Counted from the stretch's first letter, positions 34,008 to 43,569 are shown. The stretch is DNA of 64,000 bases from DTYU01 sp040757355 (GCA_040757355.1 JBFLWY010000013.1:1-64000), one strand, 5' to 3'. Notes: generated from the sequence alone by a model not told the origin. Made by a program: numbers and translations.

Positions 34008-34061
34008 GGGTTAGGACGTTTAAACACCAATAAAGTAAAAATTTTTATAGGAGTGTATTTT

Positions 34062-34283
34062 GTGCCGCAGGTTTTCTTTGACAAGGAGCGGTGCAAGGGC
34101 TGCGAACTTTGCATCAGTGTCTGTCCCAAAAAAATAATCACCCTTTCCCAGGAGATCAACTCCCTTGGCCTTCATCCGGCGGCTATTACGGACGGCAGCA
34201 AGTGTACCGGCTGCGGATTCTGCTTTTTCGTATGCCCGGACTTGGTGGTTACGGTTTTAAGGGAGGAAGAGACTGATGGGTAA
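34062..34283 (+). CDS. vorD: 2-oxoacid:ferredoxin oxidoreductase ferredoxin-type delta subunit (VorD)
   Basis: 73 residues from GTG 34062, 8 nt after AGGAG. Two CxxCxxCxxxCP motifs (CKGCELCISVCP near 12 and CTGCGFCFFVCP near 47) bind two [4Fe-4S] clusters, which carry electrons out of the enzyme. It overlaps vorB by 8 nt. The D-B-A-C order is that of VOR/KGOR operons in Clostridia. Confidence 0.9.
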   Translation: MPQVFFDKERCKGCELCISVCPKKIITLSQEINSLGLHPAAITDGSKCTGCGFCFFVCPDLVVTVLREEETDG

Positions 34284-35337
34284 GATTCTCATGAAAGGGA
34301 ACGAGGCATTTGGGGAAGGGGCTGTCCGGGCCGGTTGCCGGTTCTTTTTCGGCTACCCGATAACACCGCAAAGCGAGTTGCCGCATTACCTGGCCCGTCG
34401 TATGCCCGAGGTGGGCGGCCTTTATCTTCAGGCGGAAAGCGAGGTAGCCGCCATCAACATGGTTTACGGGGCAGCGGCGGCGGGAGCCAGGGTGATGACC
34501 TCCTCCTCCAGCCCCGGGATCAGCTTGATGCAGGAGGGAATTTCTTACATCGCATGCGCAGAGTTGCCTGCTGTTGTGGTAAATATCATGAGGGGCGGAC
34601 CCGGCCTCGGGAACATTGCTCCGTCGCAGTCCGACTACTTCCAGGCAGTCAAAGGTGGGGGCCACGGTGATTATAAGCTCCCGGTCCTGGCGCCTTCTAC
34701 GGTTCAGGAGATTATAGACCTCGTGGAATTGGCCTTCGAACTGGCGGATAAGTACCGGAATCCGGCTATGGTGGTGGGAGACGGTTTTCTCGGGCAGATG
34801 ATGGAACCCGTTGAACTCGGACCGGTACCCGACGTGCAGCTACCGGCCAAGACCTGGGCCACCACTGGTACCGCCGGACGGAATACGCGAAATATAATTA
34901 ATTCGCTGTACATTGAGCCGGAAGAACTTGAAAAGGTAAACCTGCGCCTGCAGGCCAAGTATCAAGAGATGGAAATAACCGAAAAGCGCTGGGAAGAATA
35001 CCGGCTGGAGGGTGCGTCGCTGGTCCTTGTTGCTTTCGGGATGGTAGCCAGGATCGCTAAGGCGGTAGTCGATAAATTGAGGGCTGAAGATATACCTGCA
35101 GGGCTGATCAGACCAATAACCCTGTATCCCTTTCCGGATCTACCGGTAAAATCAGCGGCGGAAACTGCGAAATCCTTCCTGGTTGTGGAGATGAACGCGG
35201 GGCAGATGGTGGAAGACGTCCGGCTTGCTGTTGAAGGCCTCCGGCCGGTGCATTTCTACGGCCGCACCGCCGGGATGCTTACAACGGTAGCCGAAGTAAC
35301 CGCGGCGGCGAAGGAGATCTGGGAGGTGCTGAAGTAA
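34276..35337 (+). CDS. vorB: 2-oxoacid:ferredoxin oxidoreductase alpha subunit (VorB type)
   Basis: 353 residues. Motifs: MKGNEAFGEGAVRAGCRFFFGYPITPQSEL at the start (read as two overlapping conserved blocks), TSSSSPGISLMQEG near 76 and NIMRGGPGLGN near 104, the signature of 2-oxoacid oxidoreductase alpha chains, which hold the CoA- and substrate-binding regions. It oxidises 2-oxoacids (probably 2-oxoisovalerate, or 2-oxoglutarate) to acyl-CoA. It overlaps vorA by one base. Substrate preference cannot be read from the sequence. Confidence 0.9.
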   Translation: MGKILMKGNEAFGEGAVRAGCRFFFGYPITPQSELPHYLARRMPEVGGLYLQAESEVAAINMVYGAAAAGARVMTSSSSPGISLMQEGISYIACAELPAVVVNIMRGGPGLGNIAPSQSDYFQAVKGGGHGDYKLPVLAPSTVQEIIDLVELAFELADKYRNPAMVVGDGFLGQMMEPVELGPVPDVQLPAKTWATTGTAGRNTRNIINSLYIEPEELEKVNLRLQAKYQEMEITEKRWEEYRLEGASLVLVAFGMVARIAKAVVDKLRAEDIPAGLIRPITLYPFPDLPVKSAAETAKSFLVVEMNAGQMVEDVRLAVEGLRPVHFYGRTAGMLTTVAEVTAAAKEIWEVLK

Positions 35338-36089
35338 TGGCCGTTTCGTTAAAGCGGACCGAAGGGCTTACCAATAAACCATTTCACTATTGCCCGGGTT
35401 GCACCCACGGAATCATTCACCGTCTGGTTGCGGAAACGCTGGTTGAACTGGGTATACTGGAGCGGACGGTCGGTATTTGCCCGGTCGGGTGCGCCGTTTT
35501 TGCTTATGAGTATTTTAACTGCGATATGATTCAGGCCGCGCACGGGCGTGCTCCGGCGGTAGCAACCGGGGTGAAAAGGACGCTGCCGGACAGGGTGGTC
35601 TTTACCTATCAGGGGGACGGCGACCTGGCGGCAATCGGTACCGCGGAGATTGTGCACGCAGCCTCGCGTGGAGAGAAGATTACCACGATATTCGTGAATA
35701 ACGCCGTTTACGGTATGACGGGAGGCCAGATGGCGCCAACCACTCTTCTGGGGCAGAAGACGACCACCACCCCGTACGGCCGCCGGCCGGCGGATGCCGG
35801 TTTTCCGTTAAGGGTTGCAGAAATGCTGGCAACCGTTCAGGGTTGCGCTTACGTTGCCCGCGTAGCCGTTAACAGTCCTAAAAACATCCTGCGCGCGAAA
35901 AAGGCTGTTCGGCGTGCGTTTGAAATTCAGCTCGAGGGTTTGGGTTTCACCCTTGTAGAAGTCCTCTCCACCTGCCCGACCAACTGGGGGCTGAGCCCGC
36001 CGGAAGCCATGCGCTGGCTGGAAAAGAAGATGATCCCGGTATACCCGCTTAGTGAATTCAAAGTCCCGGAGGTAGAAAAGCAATGTTAG
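35337..36089 (+). CDS. vorA: 2-oxoacid:ferredoxin oxidoreductase beta subunit, thiamine diphosphate-binding (VorA type)
   Basis: 250 residues. The beta chain carries thiamine diphosphate; the GDGDLAAIGTAEIVHAA motif lies near residue 95 and is followed by NNAVYGMTGGQMAPTT, the expected cofactor site. Early cysteines in HYCPGCTHG near 18 and ICPVGCAVF near 47 probably help with a nearby cluster. The stop overlaps the vorC start by 7 nt, so translation of the four subunits is coupled. Confidence 0.92.
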   Translation: MAVSLKRTEGLTNKPFHYCPGCTHGIIHRLVAETLVELGILERTVGICPVGCAVFAYEYFNCDMIQAAHGRAPAVATGVKRTLPDRVVFTYQGDGDLAAIGTAEIVHAASRGEKITTIFVNNAVYGMTGGQMAPTTLLGQKTTTTPYGRRPADAGFPLRVAEMLATVQGCAYVARVAVNSPKNILRAKKAVRRAFEIQLEGLGFTLVEVLSTCPTNWGLSPPEAMRWLEKKMIPVYPLSEFKVPEVEKQC

Positions 36090-36655
36090 AAGAGGTTCTC
36101 TTGGCGGGATTCGGGGGGCAGGGCATCTTGTCCACCGGGATGGTTCTGGCCTACGCGGCAATGGCAGAAGGTCTACACGTTGCGTGGATTCCTTCCTATG
36201 GACCGGAAATGCGCGGCGGGACCGCAAACTGTGGGGTAACCGTATCCGACACCCCCATAAGTTCGCCGTTTGTGGCGGAGCCGACAACACTCATCGCTAT
36301 GAATCAGCCCTCGCTGGAAAAGTTCGAAACCGCTGTGGTTCCGGGAGGCCTATTGTTGTATAATGCTTCTCTTGTCAGCCGCGGAGTGACACGTTACGAT
36401 CTACGTACCCTGGCGATAAAGGCCAACGAAGAGGCGGAAAAGATCGGCAACGTGCGTGTAGCGACAAACGTTATGCTCGGTGCGTTCCTAGAAATTACCG
36501 GGGTTGTTTCGCTGGCAAGTGCCGTTAAAGCATTAGAGAAGGTGCTCCCGGCCCACCGGCACAAACTTATACCGGCAAACCAGCGGGCGCTCGAGGCGGG
36601 GGCGTGGGTGGCGAGAGAGGCGGGAATGAACATTACAGGCCGAACGACGGTATAG
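36083..36655 (+). CDS. vorC: 2-oxoacid:ferredoxin oxidoreductase gamma subunit (VorC type)
   Basis: 190 residues. Recognisable by EEVLLAGFGGQGILSTGMVLAYA at the N-terminus (read around residues 2-24) and SYGPEMRGGTANCGVTVSD near 38, the gamma-chain core. It completes vorDBAC. A peptidase gene starts 17 nt later. Confidence 0.92.
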   Translation: MLEEVLLAGFGGQGILSTGMVLAYAAMAEGLHVAWIPSYGPEMRGGTANCGVTVSDTPISSPFVAEPTTLIAMNQPSLEKFETAVVPGGLLLYNASLVSRGVTRYDLRTLAIKANEEAEKIGNVRVATNVMLGAFLEITGVVSLASAVKALEKVLPAHRHKLIPANQRALEAGAWVAREAGMNITGRTTV

Positions 36656-36672
36656 ACAGAAAGGGGAATTTC

Positions 36673-37794
36673 TTGATTAACAGGGACCGCATCCTCAGCG
36701 AGTTTTTGGAACTGGTGCAGATAGACAGCGTGTCGGGCCGGGAACGGCAGGTTTGCGATCTTTTAACGGGACGCCTTCAATCCCTCGGTCTTCAAGTGGT
36801 GGAAGACGGTGCCGGGGGGCCGCGGCCCGATGCCGCAGGCAATCTGATTGGACGTCTGGCTGGAACAGCACAGGGGCCACACCTCCTTTTTTGCGCCCAC
36901 ATGGATACGGTAGAGCCTGGAAGAGGGGTTAAGCCGGTGGTGGGAGCAGACGGCGTGGTGCGTTCAGAAGGAGATACAATTCTAGCGGCCGACGACAAGG
37001 CCGGAATTGTGGCGATAATGGAGGCCTTGCGCGTTATTCGCGAACAAAGTATTGAACACTGCGATATTTCAATTTTGTTTACCGTCTGTGAAGAAACCGG
37101 TCTTCTCGGCGCCAAGAGACTTGATCCGTCGTATACGGCTGATTTCGGCTTCGTCTTGGATTCAACAGGTCCACCCGGAGAGATCATAATACGCGCACCC
37201 TCTCAGGACAAAATTACTGCAACCATTTACGGTAAAGCTGCACACGCAGGCGTCAATCCGGAGAAGGGTATAAATGCCATCTACGTCGCGGCTCAGGCCA
37301 TTGCCGCCATGAAACTCGGCCGGATTGACCCGGAAACGACTGCTAACATCGGCATCATCAGCGGCGGTAAAGCCACAAATATTGTTCCTGATTCCGTATA
37401 CCTCGAAGGGGAAGTCAGGAGCTTAGAGAATACCTTGCGGGTCGAAAATACAAACCTTATTTGCAGTATACTGGAGGAAACCGCTCGGAAGGCGCATACA
37501 CGGGCGGATATCAACGTCGAACTTCTTTATGAAGGTTTCAGCTTCCCAAAGGAAGCACCTGTTGTCGAACTGGCTAGAAAGGCTATGCACCGCCGTGGTC
37601 TGGAGGCGGTTCTTACCCAAAGCGGTGGGGGGAGCGATGCCAATATTTTAAACGGCAGGGGGATCCCAACGGTGAACCTGTCCACCGGGATGGAAAATGT
37701 ACATACCACGAATGAACAAATCGCTGTCGCCGACATTGTCACCATGGCCGGACTGGTACTCGAACTGGTGCTCTGTGCGCGCGGCGGAGATTGA
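36673..37794 (+). CDS. M20-family metallopeptidase, PepT-like
   Basis: 373 residues from TTG 36673, close behind AGGGGAA. Zn-binding signatures of the M20/M42 type are seen: LFCAHMDTVEPG near 75, TILAADDKAGIVA near 106, TVCEETGLLGAKRL near 138 and the dimerisation domain with GKAAHAGVNPEKGINAI near 195; a late His is in NVHTTNEQ near 350. Probably an aminopeptidase similar to peptidase T. It follows vorC directly on the same strand, but the gene group has no clear metabolic link with it. Confidence 0.88.
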   Translation: MINRDRILSEFLELVQIDSVSGRERQVCDLLTGRLQSLGLQVVEDGAGGPRPDAAGNLIGRLAGTAQGPHLLFCAHMDTVEPGRGVKPVVGADGVVRSEGDTILAADDKAGIVAIMEALRVIREQSIEHCDISILFTVCEETGLLGAKRLDPSYTADFGFVLDSTGPPGEIIIRAPSQDKITATIYGKAAHAGVNPEKGINAIYVAAQAIAAMKLGRIDPETTANIGIISGGKATNIVPDSVYLEGEVRSLENTLRVENTNLICSILEETARKAHTRADINVELLYEGFSFPKEAPVVELARKAMHRRGLEAVLTQSGGGSDANILNGRGIPTVNLSTGMENVHTTNEQIAVADIVTMAGLVLELVLCARGGD

Positions 37795-37810
37795 TGTTGC
37801 TGAGGGACCT

Positions 37811-38638
37811 ATGGACTTCGTGAAGATGCACGGGTTGGGGAACGACTTTGTCATAACGGTGGGCGAGAGTGTCCCTCCGGACCCTGGTGATCTTGCACGG
37901 CGGGTGTGCGACCGGCATTTCGGTGTCGGCGCGGACGGATTGGTTTTTTTGCTTCCTTCAAGGAATGCCGACTTACAAATGCGCATATTCAACCCGGACG
38001 GTTCCGAGGCTGAAATGTGCGGCAACGCCATCCGCTGCGCTGCGAAATATGCCTTTGAATCCGGATTGGTAGAACATATAGAACTCCGTATAGAAACGGG
38101 GGCAGGAATCCTTGTACCCCGGCTTTCGATTGACGCCGGCCGTGTCAGGGAAGTAGAAGTAAATATGGGCAAGCCCGTGTTGGAACGAAGTCTCATCCCC
38201 ATGAAAGGGCCGCCCGGCAGGGTGGTGGACGAACCGTTCGATGTTGCAGGGGAGACTTACCGGATAACCGCAGTTTCCTTCGGTAACCCCCACTGTGTCC
38301 TGTTTGTCCCGGATGTATCAGCCATAAACCTTCCGGTGGCGGGGCCGGTAATCGAAAACCATCCAGCATTTCCCCGCCGAACGAACGTCGAATTCGTCCA
38401 GGTACTCAGCCCCCAAGATGTAAGTGTGCGGGTATGGGAGCGGGGGGCAGGCGAAACACTGGCCTGTGGCACCGGCGCTTGTGCGGCAGCGGTTGCCGGG
38501 GTTCTCAACGGTCTGACCGGTCGGCGTGTTCTGGTCCGGCTTCCTGGGGGGGAACTTTTGATAAGCTGGTCCGAAGATGATAACGTTTACATGACCGGCC
38601 CGGCTGTGGAGGTCTTTACCGGCCAATGGCCAGAATAG
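37811..38638 (+). CDS. dapF: Diaminopimelate epimerase
   Basis: 275 residues. Converts LL- to meso-diaminopimelate for lysine and peptidoglycan. The catalytic cysteine pair lies in EMCGNAIRCA near 72 and ETLACGTGACAAAV near 217. The ATG at 37811 begins MDFVKMHGLGNDFV, the family N-terminus, with GAGGG upstream; longer in-frame readings run into the peptidase gene and are rejected. dapL follows, so the LL-DAP aminotransferase route to lysine operates here. Confidence 0.96.
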   Translation: MDFVKMHGLGNDFVITVGESVPPDPGDLARRVCDRHFGVGADGLVFLLPSRNADLQMRIFNPDGSEAEMCGNAIRCAAKYAFESGLVEHIELRIETGAGILVPRLSIDAGRVREVEVNMGKPVLERSLIPMKGPPGRVVDEPFDVAGETYRITAVSFGNPHCVLFVPDVSAINLPVAGPVIENHPAFPRRTNVEFVQVLSPQDVSVRVWERGAGETLACGTGACAAAVAGVLNGLTGRRVLVRLPGGELLISWSEDDNVYMTGPAVEVFTGQWPE

Positions 38639-38702
38639 CTTCTTGAACCTTATATTTCACAACATAAAGTAACATTTTGCTAGTACGCATGGGGGGATAC
38701 TA

Positions 38703-39884
38703 TTGCCAGAGGTAGCCGAAAGAGTTAAGAACTTACCGCCATATCTTTTTGCCCGGATCGAAAAACTCATTGAAGAGAAAAAATCGGCAGGTGTAGACGT
38801 CATCAGTCTGGGTATTGGTGACCCGGACCAGCCGACACCGGAGCATATCTGCGCCGAAGCCGCCCGCCGGCTTTACGAACATGAAAACCACCAGTACCCT
38901 TCCTCCGCAGGAATGCTTGCCTTTCGTGATGCTGTTGCCCGGTGGTATGCCCGGCGTTTCGGGGTTGAACTGGACCCCAGGACCGAAGTTGTTTCCCTTA
39001 TCGGATCCAAAGAAGGGATCGCCCACATCTCCTGCTGTTACGTCAGTCAGGGGGATACGGTACTGGTACCCGACCCGGGATATCCGGTATACGCCGGTGG
39101 CACCATACTCGCCGGGGGTAAGCCTTATCTTTTGCCGCTTCTGCCTGATACGGGTTTTCTGCCGCGGCTTCAAGACGTGCCCACCGAGATAGCAAGACAG
39201 GCAAAAATACTTTTCTTGAACTACCCAAACAATCCGACGGCCGGCGTGGCGAGCGTTCAGTTTTTTAAGGAAGTGGTGTCCTTTGCACGTGAATTTGACA
39301 TTCTTGTTTGCCACGACGCTGCCTATACGGAAATTGCCTACGACGGCTACCGGCCGCCAAGCTTTCTGGAGGTTGAGGGGGCGAAGGATGTAGGGATAGA
39401 ATTCGGTTCCGTCTCCAAACCTTACAACATGACCGGATGGAGGTGCGGCTGGGCGGTAGGGAATGCGGAAGCTGTTGACTGCTTGGGAAGGCTCAAGTCG
39501 AACATAGATTCAGGTGTTTTTCAGGTCGTCCAGTACGCCGCGATAGCCGGTCTCAGCGGCCCCCAGGACGCCCTGACGGAGGTTAATAAACTGTACAAGG
39601 AGCGCCGTGATATTGCTGTTAACGCACTGAAAGGGATGGGTTGGTCCGTAGAGGCGCCAAAAGCCTCGTTTTACCTTTGGCTGCCGGTTCCGAAAGGCTT
39701 TACGTCCGAGTCGTTTGCTGAAGAATTGATAGCAAGAGCCGGTGTTGTAGTCACTCCCGGCACCGGGTACGGAAAATATGGGGCCGGGTTTTTCAGGATA
39801 TCGTTAACAATACCTACACCCAGACTGCAGGAAGCGTTTGATCGCCTCAAACAAGTATTGGGCCGGGTTAGTTTTGAGAAGTGA
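38703..39884 (+). CDS. dapL: LL-diaminopimelate aminotransferase
   Basis: 393 residues, fold-type I PLP aminotransferase. The PLP Lys lies in GSVSKPYNMTGWRCGWA near residue 236, with LNYPNNPTAGVA near 173 and the CHDAAYTEIAYDG segment near 201. Converts tetrahydrodipicolinate and glutamate to LL-DAP in one step. The start is TTG 38703 behind a GGGGGG run, giving MPEVAERVKNLPPYLFARIE as in other DapL proteins. The adjacent dapF is the next step in the pathway. Confidence 0.92.
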   Translation: MPEVAERVKNLPPYLFARIEKLIEEKKSAGVDVISLGIGDPDQPTPEHICAEAARRLYEHENHQYPSSAGMLAFRDAVARWYARRFGVELDPRTEVVSLIGSKEGIAHISCCYVSQGDTVLVPDPGYPVYAGGTILAGGKPYLLPLLPDTGFLPRLQDVPTEIARQAKILFLNYPNNPTAGVASVQFFKEVVSFAREFDILVCHDAAYTEIAYDGYRPPSFLEVEGAKDVGIEFGSVSKPYNMTGWRCGWAVGNAEAVDCLGRLKSNIDSGVFQVVQYAAIAGLSGPQDALTEVNKLYKERRDIAVNALKGMGWSVEAPKASFYLWLPVPKGFTSESFAEELIARAGVVVTPGTGYGKYGAGFFRISLTIPTPRLQEAFDRLKQVLGRVSFEK

Positions 39885-39925
39885 GAAATGTTGGCGGACC
39901 TGCAGCACAAAGGAGGAAAACCATC

Positions 39926-41119
39926 ATGCAGCTTTCGAGCCGTGCCCGGGGGATCAGCCCCTCACCGACACTGGCTGTTGATGCAAGGGCTAAGGAACTC
40001 GCCGCGGCGGGAGAGCGGATTATTAACTTCGGGGTCGGTGAGCCTGATTTTGATACACCTGAGCACATCAAAGCCGCCGCTGCTGAAGCAATGGCACGAG
40101 GCCTGACTAAGTATACGCCTGTAACGGGAACGCTTCAGTTGAGGAAAGCCATTTGCGATAAGTTTTATACTGACAACAATCTTGCTTATGAACCTGATGA
40201 AGTGGTCGTTTCATGCGGCGCGAAGCACTCCTTATACAACGCTGTTCAGGTTCTGGTGGAGCAGGGAGACGAGGTGATTATACCTGCGCCTTACTGGGTG
40301 AGTTACGTTGAGCAGGTGAAGCTTGCAGGCGGCGCACCGGTAGTGGTTGAAACCCGTCGCGAAAATGATTACAAATTGACCCCCGAAGAGCTTTCCCGTT
40401 CCCTTACACCTCGCTCGCGCATGTTGATCCTGAACTCCCCGTCGAACCCGACCGGGTGCGTATACACCAGAGAGGAACTGGAAACGATAGCCGGTGTGGC
40501 GGTGGAAGCGGGCATATGGGTTCTGTCAGACGAGATTTATGAAAAACTGGTGTACGACGGTGCCGCTCACTTCAGCATAGCGTCATTTGGTCCTGAGATT
40601 AAGAGACAAACGGTGGTAATAAATGGAGTCTCGAAATCATACGCCATGACCGGGTGGCGGATAGGCTATGCCGCCGCTCCCGCTCAAGTGGCTAAGGCAA
40701 TGGCAGACCTCCAGAGCCACAGCACCTCCAACCCTACCTCAATTGCTCAGGCTGCTGCCGTTGCGGCGCTCAGCGGGCCGCAGGAACCGGTTATGGAAAT
40801 GCTTTCGGCCTTTGCCGTCCGCCGGAAATACATCCTCGAGCGTCTCAATGCCATCCCCGGCATCAACTGCCGGAAACCTGCCGGTGCTTTTTACGCCTTT
40901 CCCGATGTCTCTGCTTGCTTTGGGCGCCGGTATGGGGACAAGTCAATTACCAGCGCTGCCGACCTGGCAACCCTCCTTCTCGAGGAAGCCAAAGTTGCGG
41001 TAGTGCCCGGAATTGCTTTTGGGAACGATAGTTGTCTGCGGTTCTCTTACGCTACCTCTCTCGAAAGCATTACAGAAGGTATGGACCGGATCGCCACCGT
41101 GATCAGTAATTTACGATAA
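39926..41119 (+). CDS. aspC: Aspartate aminotransferase (pyridoxal phosphate-dependent)
   Basis: 397 residues. PLP lysine in NGVSKSYAMTGWRIGYA near 235, NSPSNPTGCVYTREEL near 170, and SDEIYEKLVYDG near 201. It belongs to the group Ib aspartate/aromatic aminotransferases. The ATG at 39926 has AGGAGG at 39911-39916; the apparent N-terminal extension from 39881 overlaps dapL and is rejected. It would supply aspartate, precursor of the lysine pathway whose last steps precede it. Exact substrate range is not certain. Confidence 0.9.
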   Translation: MQLSSRARGISPSPTLAVDARAKELAAAGERIINFGVGEPDFDTPEHIKAAAAEAMARGLTKYTPVTGTLQLRKAICDKFYTDNNLAYEPDEVVVSCGAKHSLYNAVQVLVEQGDEVIIPAPYWVSYVEQVKLAGGAPVVVETRRENDYKLTPEELSRSLTPRSRMLILNSPSNPTGCVYTREELETIAGVAVEAGIWVLSDEIYEKLVYDGAAHFSIASFGPEIKRQTVVINGVSKSYAMTGWRIGYAAAPAQVAKAMADLQSHSTSNPTSIAQAAAVAALSGPQEPVMEMLSAFAVRRKYILERLNAIPGINCRKPAGAFYAFPDVSACFGRRYGDKSITSAADLATLLLEEAKVAVVPGIAFGNDSCLRFSYATSLESITEGMDRIATVISNLR

Positions 41120-41308
41120 GGTTAATAACAATAATACGGCTGTTGACAAAGGATTCGGGCTCGATTAACCTATTTTCGGTGTAACAAGCGGATAAAACCC
41201 TTGTTTATGATGGTCTCGCGCATTTTTTCTTAAATTTTTGCAGGGATTTTTTACTTAAAGCAGAAAAATAACTAAAGTTGAACCGAAATAAGGGTGGTGA
41301 GAGAAAAG

Positions 41309-42178
41309 TTGCGTAGTATGACCGGGTACGGCTGCGCAGAAGCAGTTTCCCCGGGTGGGAGAGTGATAGTGGAGATAAAAGCGGTAAACCATCGGTTCTG
41401 TGATGTAATCATTCGGTTACCGCGTACTTATGTCTGCTTTGAAGACTCTTTGCGGAAGCTCGTACAGGAGAGTATTGCACGGGGCCGGGTGGAGGTTTAT
41501 ATTACCATTGAAGAGGTAGCGGGCAAAAATATCACCGTACAAGTTGACAAAGAGCTTGCGATTGCGTATTATAAAGCCTTGGAGGATCTCTGCCGTTGCC
41601 TGGGTCTCGGTGAATCCGTCAGTTTACAGAGTATAATTGCTCAACCGGGTGTCATGAGCCTGGTCGAAATCCAGAGCGATACCAATCAAATGTTTCCGAT
41701 TGTGGAAAGCGCCACCAAGCAAGCCCTGGCCCAACTCATCCAAACAAGGGAAACCGAAGGGGCCGTCCTGGTGAGGGACATCCGTGACCGCCTTGGGCGC
41801 ATCAAAGAGATTTGTACGCTGGTGGAAGAAGAGGTGCCGCGTGTCGTTAAGTCTTACCGGGAAAGGATTTTGGAACATCTGAAAGAAGTTTCGCATCTCA
41901 TAGACCCCGGCAGGCTTATGGGTGAAGTGGCGCTGCTCGCTGAAAGGGCGGACATCACGGAGGAACTGGTGCGCTTGAGAGGACACATTAAACGGATCGA
42001 AGAGACGCTTGTTTCGGAATCGCCGGCAGGCCGGCGCTTGGATTTTTTGTTACAGGAGATGTTTCGCGAGTTCAACACCATCGGCTCCAAAGCCCAGAAT
42101 CTTCATATAAGCCAGTTTGTCATCGACGCGAAGAGCGAGCTTGAAAAGATGCGGGAGCAGGCGCAGAACCTTGAATAA
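41309..42178 (+). CDS. yicC: YicC/YloC family endoribonuclease
   Basis: 289 residues, usual length about 290. The N-terminal RSMTGYGCAEAV and KAVNHRFCDVIIRLP are family signatures; the C-terminal GRRLDFLLQEMFREFNTIGSKA is the most conserved block. YicC proteins are RNA endonucleases. The start is TTG 41309 (protein then begins MRSMTGYG); GTG codons a few codons earlier are alternatives. A TTGACA at 41143-41148 with a weak -10 (TAACCT) may serve as promoter. The gene starts the remA-gmk-rpoZ group. Confidence 0.9.
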   Translation: MRSMTGYGCAEAVSPGGRVIVEIKAVNHRFCDVIIRLPRTYVCFEDSLRKLVQESIARGRVEVYITIEEVAGKNITVQVDKELAIAYYKALEDLCRCLGLGESVSLQSIIAQPGVMSLVEIQSDTNQMFPIVESATKQALAQLIQTRETEGAVLVRDIRDRLGRIKEICTLVEEEVPRVVKSYRERILEHLKEVSHLIDPGRLMGEVALLAERADITEELVRLRGHIKRIEETLVSESPAGRRLDFLLQEMFREFNTIGSKAQNLHISQFVIDAKSELEKMREQAQNLE

Positions 42179-42188
42179 AAAAATAACA

Positions 42189-42245
42189 TCTGACATCTTG
42201 CATCTGACTTCCGAAATATGCAGCTTATCACCGCGCCCCACCGGA
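42189..42245 (+). repeat. Short intergenic repeat family 2, copy b
   Basis: TCTGACATCTTGCATCTGAC and the following stretch to CCCCACCGGA match 11837-11892 with few differences. It lies 11 nt after yicC and 69 nt before remA. Confidence 0.75.
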
Positions 42246-42313
42246 TTTGGTGAATACTTAGGAAATACGGGTTGTTGGTTTAAGACCCCACCCGACAGGA
42301 AGGAGGGAGAGTT

Positions 42314-42583
42314 TTGGATATCAAACTAATCAATATCGGTTTTGGGAATATCGTTTCCGCTAACCGGATTATCGCTATCGTTAGCCCGGAATCTGCACCT
42401 ATCAAAAGGATTATCACCGAGGCTCGTGACAGGGGCATGCTGATTGACGCCACTTACGGCCGCAGGACGCGGGCAGTTATTATTACTGATTCGGATCACG
42501 TGATTTTGTCCGCGGTTCAGCCGGAAACCGTAGCACACCGCCTCACTCCTAAAGGATCCGGAGCAGAGGAGCCGAAAGAGTGA
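42314..42583 (+). CDS. remA: Extracellular matrix regulatory protein RemA (DUF370)
   Basis: 89 residues from TTG 42314 after GGAGGGAGAG. The sequence DIKLINIGFGNIVSANRIIAIV and the segment DATYGRRTRAVIITDSDHVI are those of RemA, a DNA-binding protein that in Bacillus activates biofilm matrix and osmoprotection genes. In Clostridia its targets are unknown. It overlaps gmk by 4 nt (GTGA), the typical remA-gmk-rpoZ order. Confidence 0.92.
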   Translation: MDIKLINIGFGNIVSANRIIAIVSPESAPIKRIITEARDRGMLIDATYGRRTRAVIITDSDHVILSAVQPETVAHRLTPKGSGAEEPKE

Positions 42584-43185
42584 ATCAAGGGCTTCTCCTG
42601 GTGATCTCCGGGCCTTCAGGGGTTGGTAAAGGAACCGTTTGCCGCGCGCTTAACGCAATGGACCCATCGGTCTACCTCTCAATTTCTATGACAACCCGCC
42701 TGCCGCGTGAAGGAGAAAGAGAGGGAACAGAGTATTTTTTTGTCTCGGAAGAGCAGTTTAAGGAATTAATAGCGAAAGACCAATTATTAGAGTGGGCACG
42801 CGTGTACACGTATTACTACGGGACGCCTCTACGACCGGTTATAGAAGCGAGGGCTGCTGGTAAAGACGTTGTTCTGGAAATTGACGTCCAGGGAGGCTTT
42901 AAGGTACGGGAAAAATGTCCGGACAGCGTTTTAATTTTCATCCTTCCTCCTTCGCTCGAAGAACTTCGCTCACGATTATTCAAGAGAGGCACCGAAGACA
43001 AATCTGCAATTGAGACCCGCCTCCGCTGGGCTCAAGAGGAATTGCGTTGTGCCAGCCGGTATGATTACGTTGTAGTGAACGACTGGGTGGAAGAGGCGGT
43101 TGCGAAGATCAACGCAATCAGAACCGCTGAGAAATGTCGGCCGCGCTACCAGCGGTTCGTGGAAACAACTGCCAGTCCCCGTTGA
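42580..43185 (+). CDS. gmk: Guanylate kinase
   Basis: 201 residues. P-loop ISGPSGVGKGTVCRAL near 8, then SISMTTRLPREGE and GTEYFFVSEEQF (GMP-binding), and a lid with SRLFKRGTED. It phosphorylates GMP to GDP. GTG start at 42580, overlapping the remA stop. Confidence 0.95.
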   Translation: MNQGLLLVISGPSGVGKGTVCRALNAMDPSVYLSISMTTRLPREGEREGTEYFFVSEEQFKELIAKDQLLEWARVYTYYYGTPLRPVIEARAAGKDVVLEIDVQGGFKVREKCPDSVLIFILPPSLEELRSRLFKRGTEDKSAIETRLRWAQEELRCASRYDYVVVNDWVEEAVAKINAIRTAEKCRPRYQRFVETTASPR

Positions 43186-43287
43186 GTGGAATGACTTTCG
43201 CAGGTTTGTGCAAACCGGGAGTGGTTCGAGAGCCGGCTTGAAGAACCAGATTGCTTTAGAGAATGACGAGGAGGGGAAGCACACTTA

Positions 43288-43506
43288 GTGTTTATGCCGA
43301 TGAACAATCCTCCTATCGACAAATTGTTAAAGGTATCCAGTAACCGTTACGTTTTAGCGATTGTGGCTGCAAAGTATGCCAGGACAATTACTGAAAAGAT
43401 AAATGCGGGGCTTTTGGATGAAGGAGTAAAACCCGTTTCAAAAGGTCTTGAGGAAATATCCACCGGTAAGGTGAAGTTTACACCGCCCGGAAAAGGAATC
43501 AAATAA
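43288..43506 (+). CDS. rpoZ: DNA-directed RNA polymerase omega subunit
   Basis: 72 residues. The core NRYVLAIVAAKYARTITEK is the omega signature, with KPVSKGLEEISTGKVKF following. A GTG at 43288 with GAGGAGGGG about 11 nt upstream is preferred; ATG at 43294 or 43300 would also fit. Omega assists RNA polymerase assembly. It sits between gmk and coaBC. Confidence 0.9.
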   Translation: MFMPMNNPPIDKLLKVSSNRYVLAIVAAKYARTITEKINAGLLDEGVKPVSKGLEEISTGKVKFTPPGKGIK

Positions 43507-43569
43507 ACCGTCGATATCCGTGTTGAGTGCTTTGCCGGGTATAAATAAGCCCGAAGGAAAAGTTTCGTG

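Noticed and set aside
39881..39925. N-terminal extension of the aspartate aminotransferase
   Set aside because: It would overlap dapL and lacks a ribosome binding site, whereas AGGAGG precedes the ATG at 39926.
43521..43540. TTGAGTGCT near 43522 as another family 1 box
   Set aside because: Only nine bases match and there is no inverted partner; likely chance.
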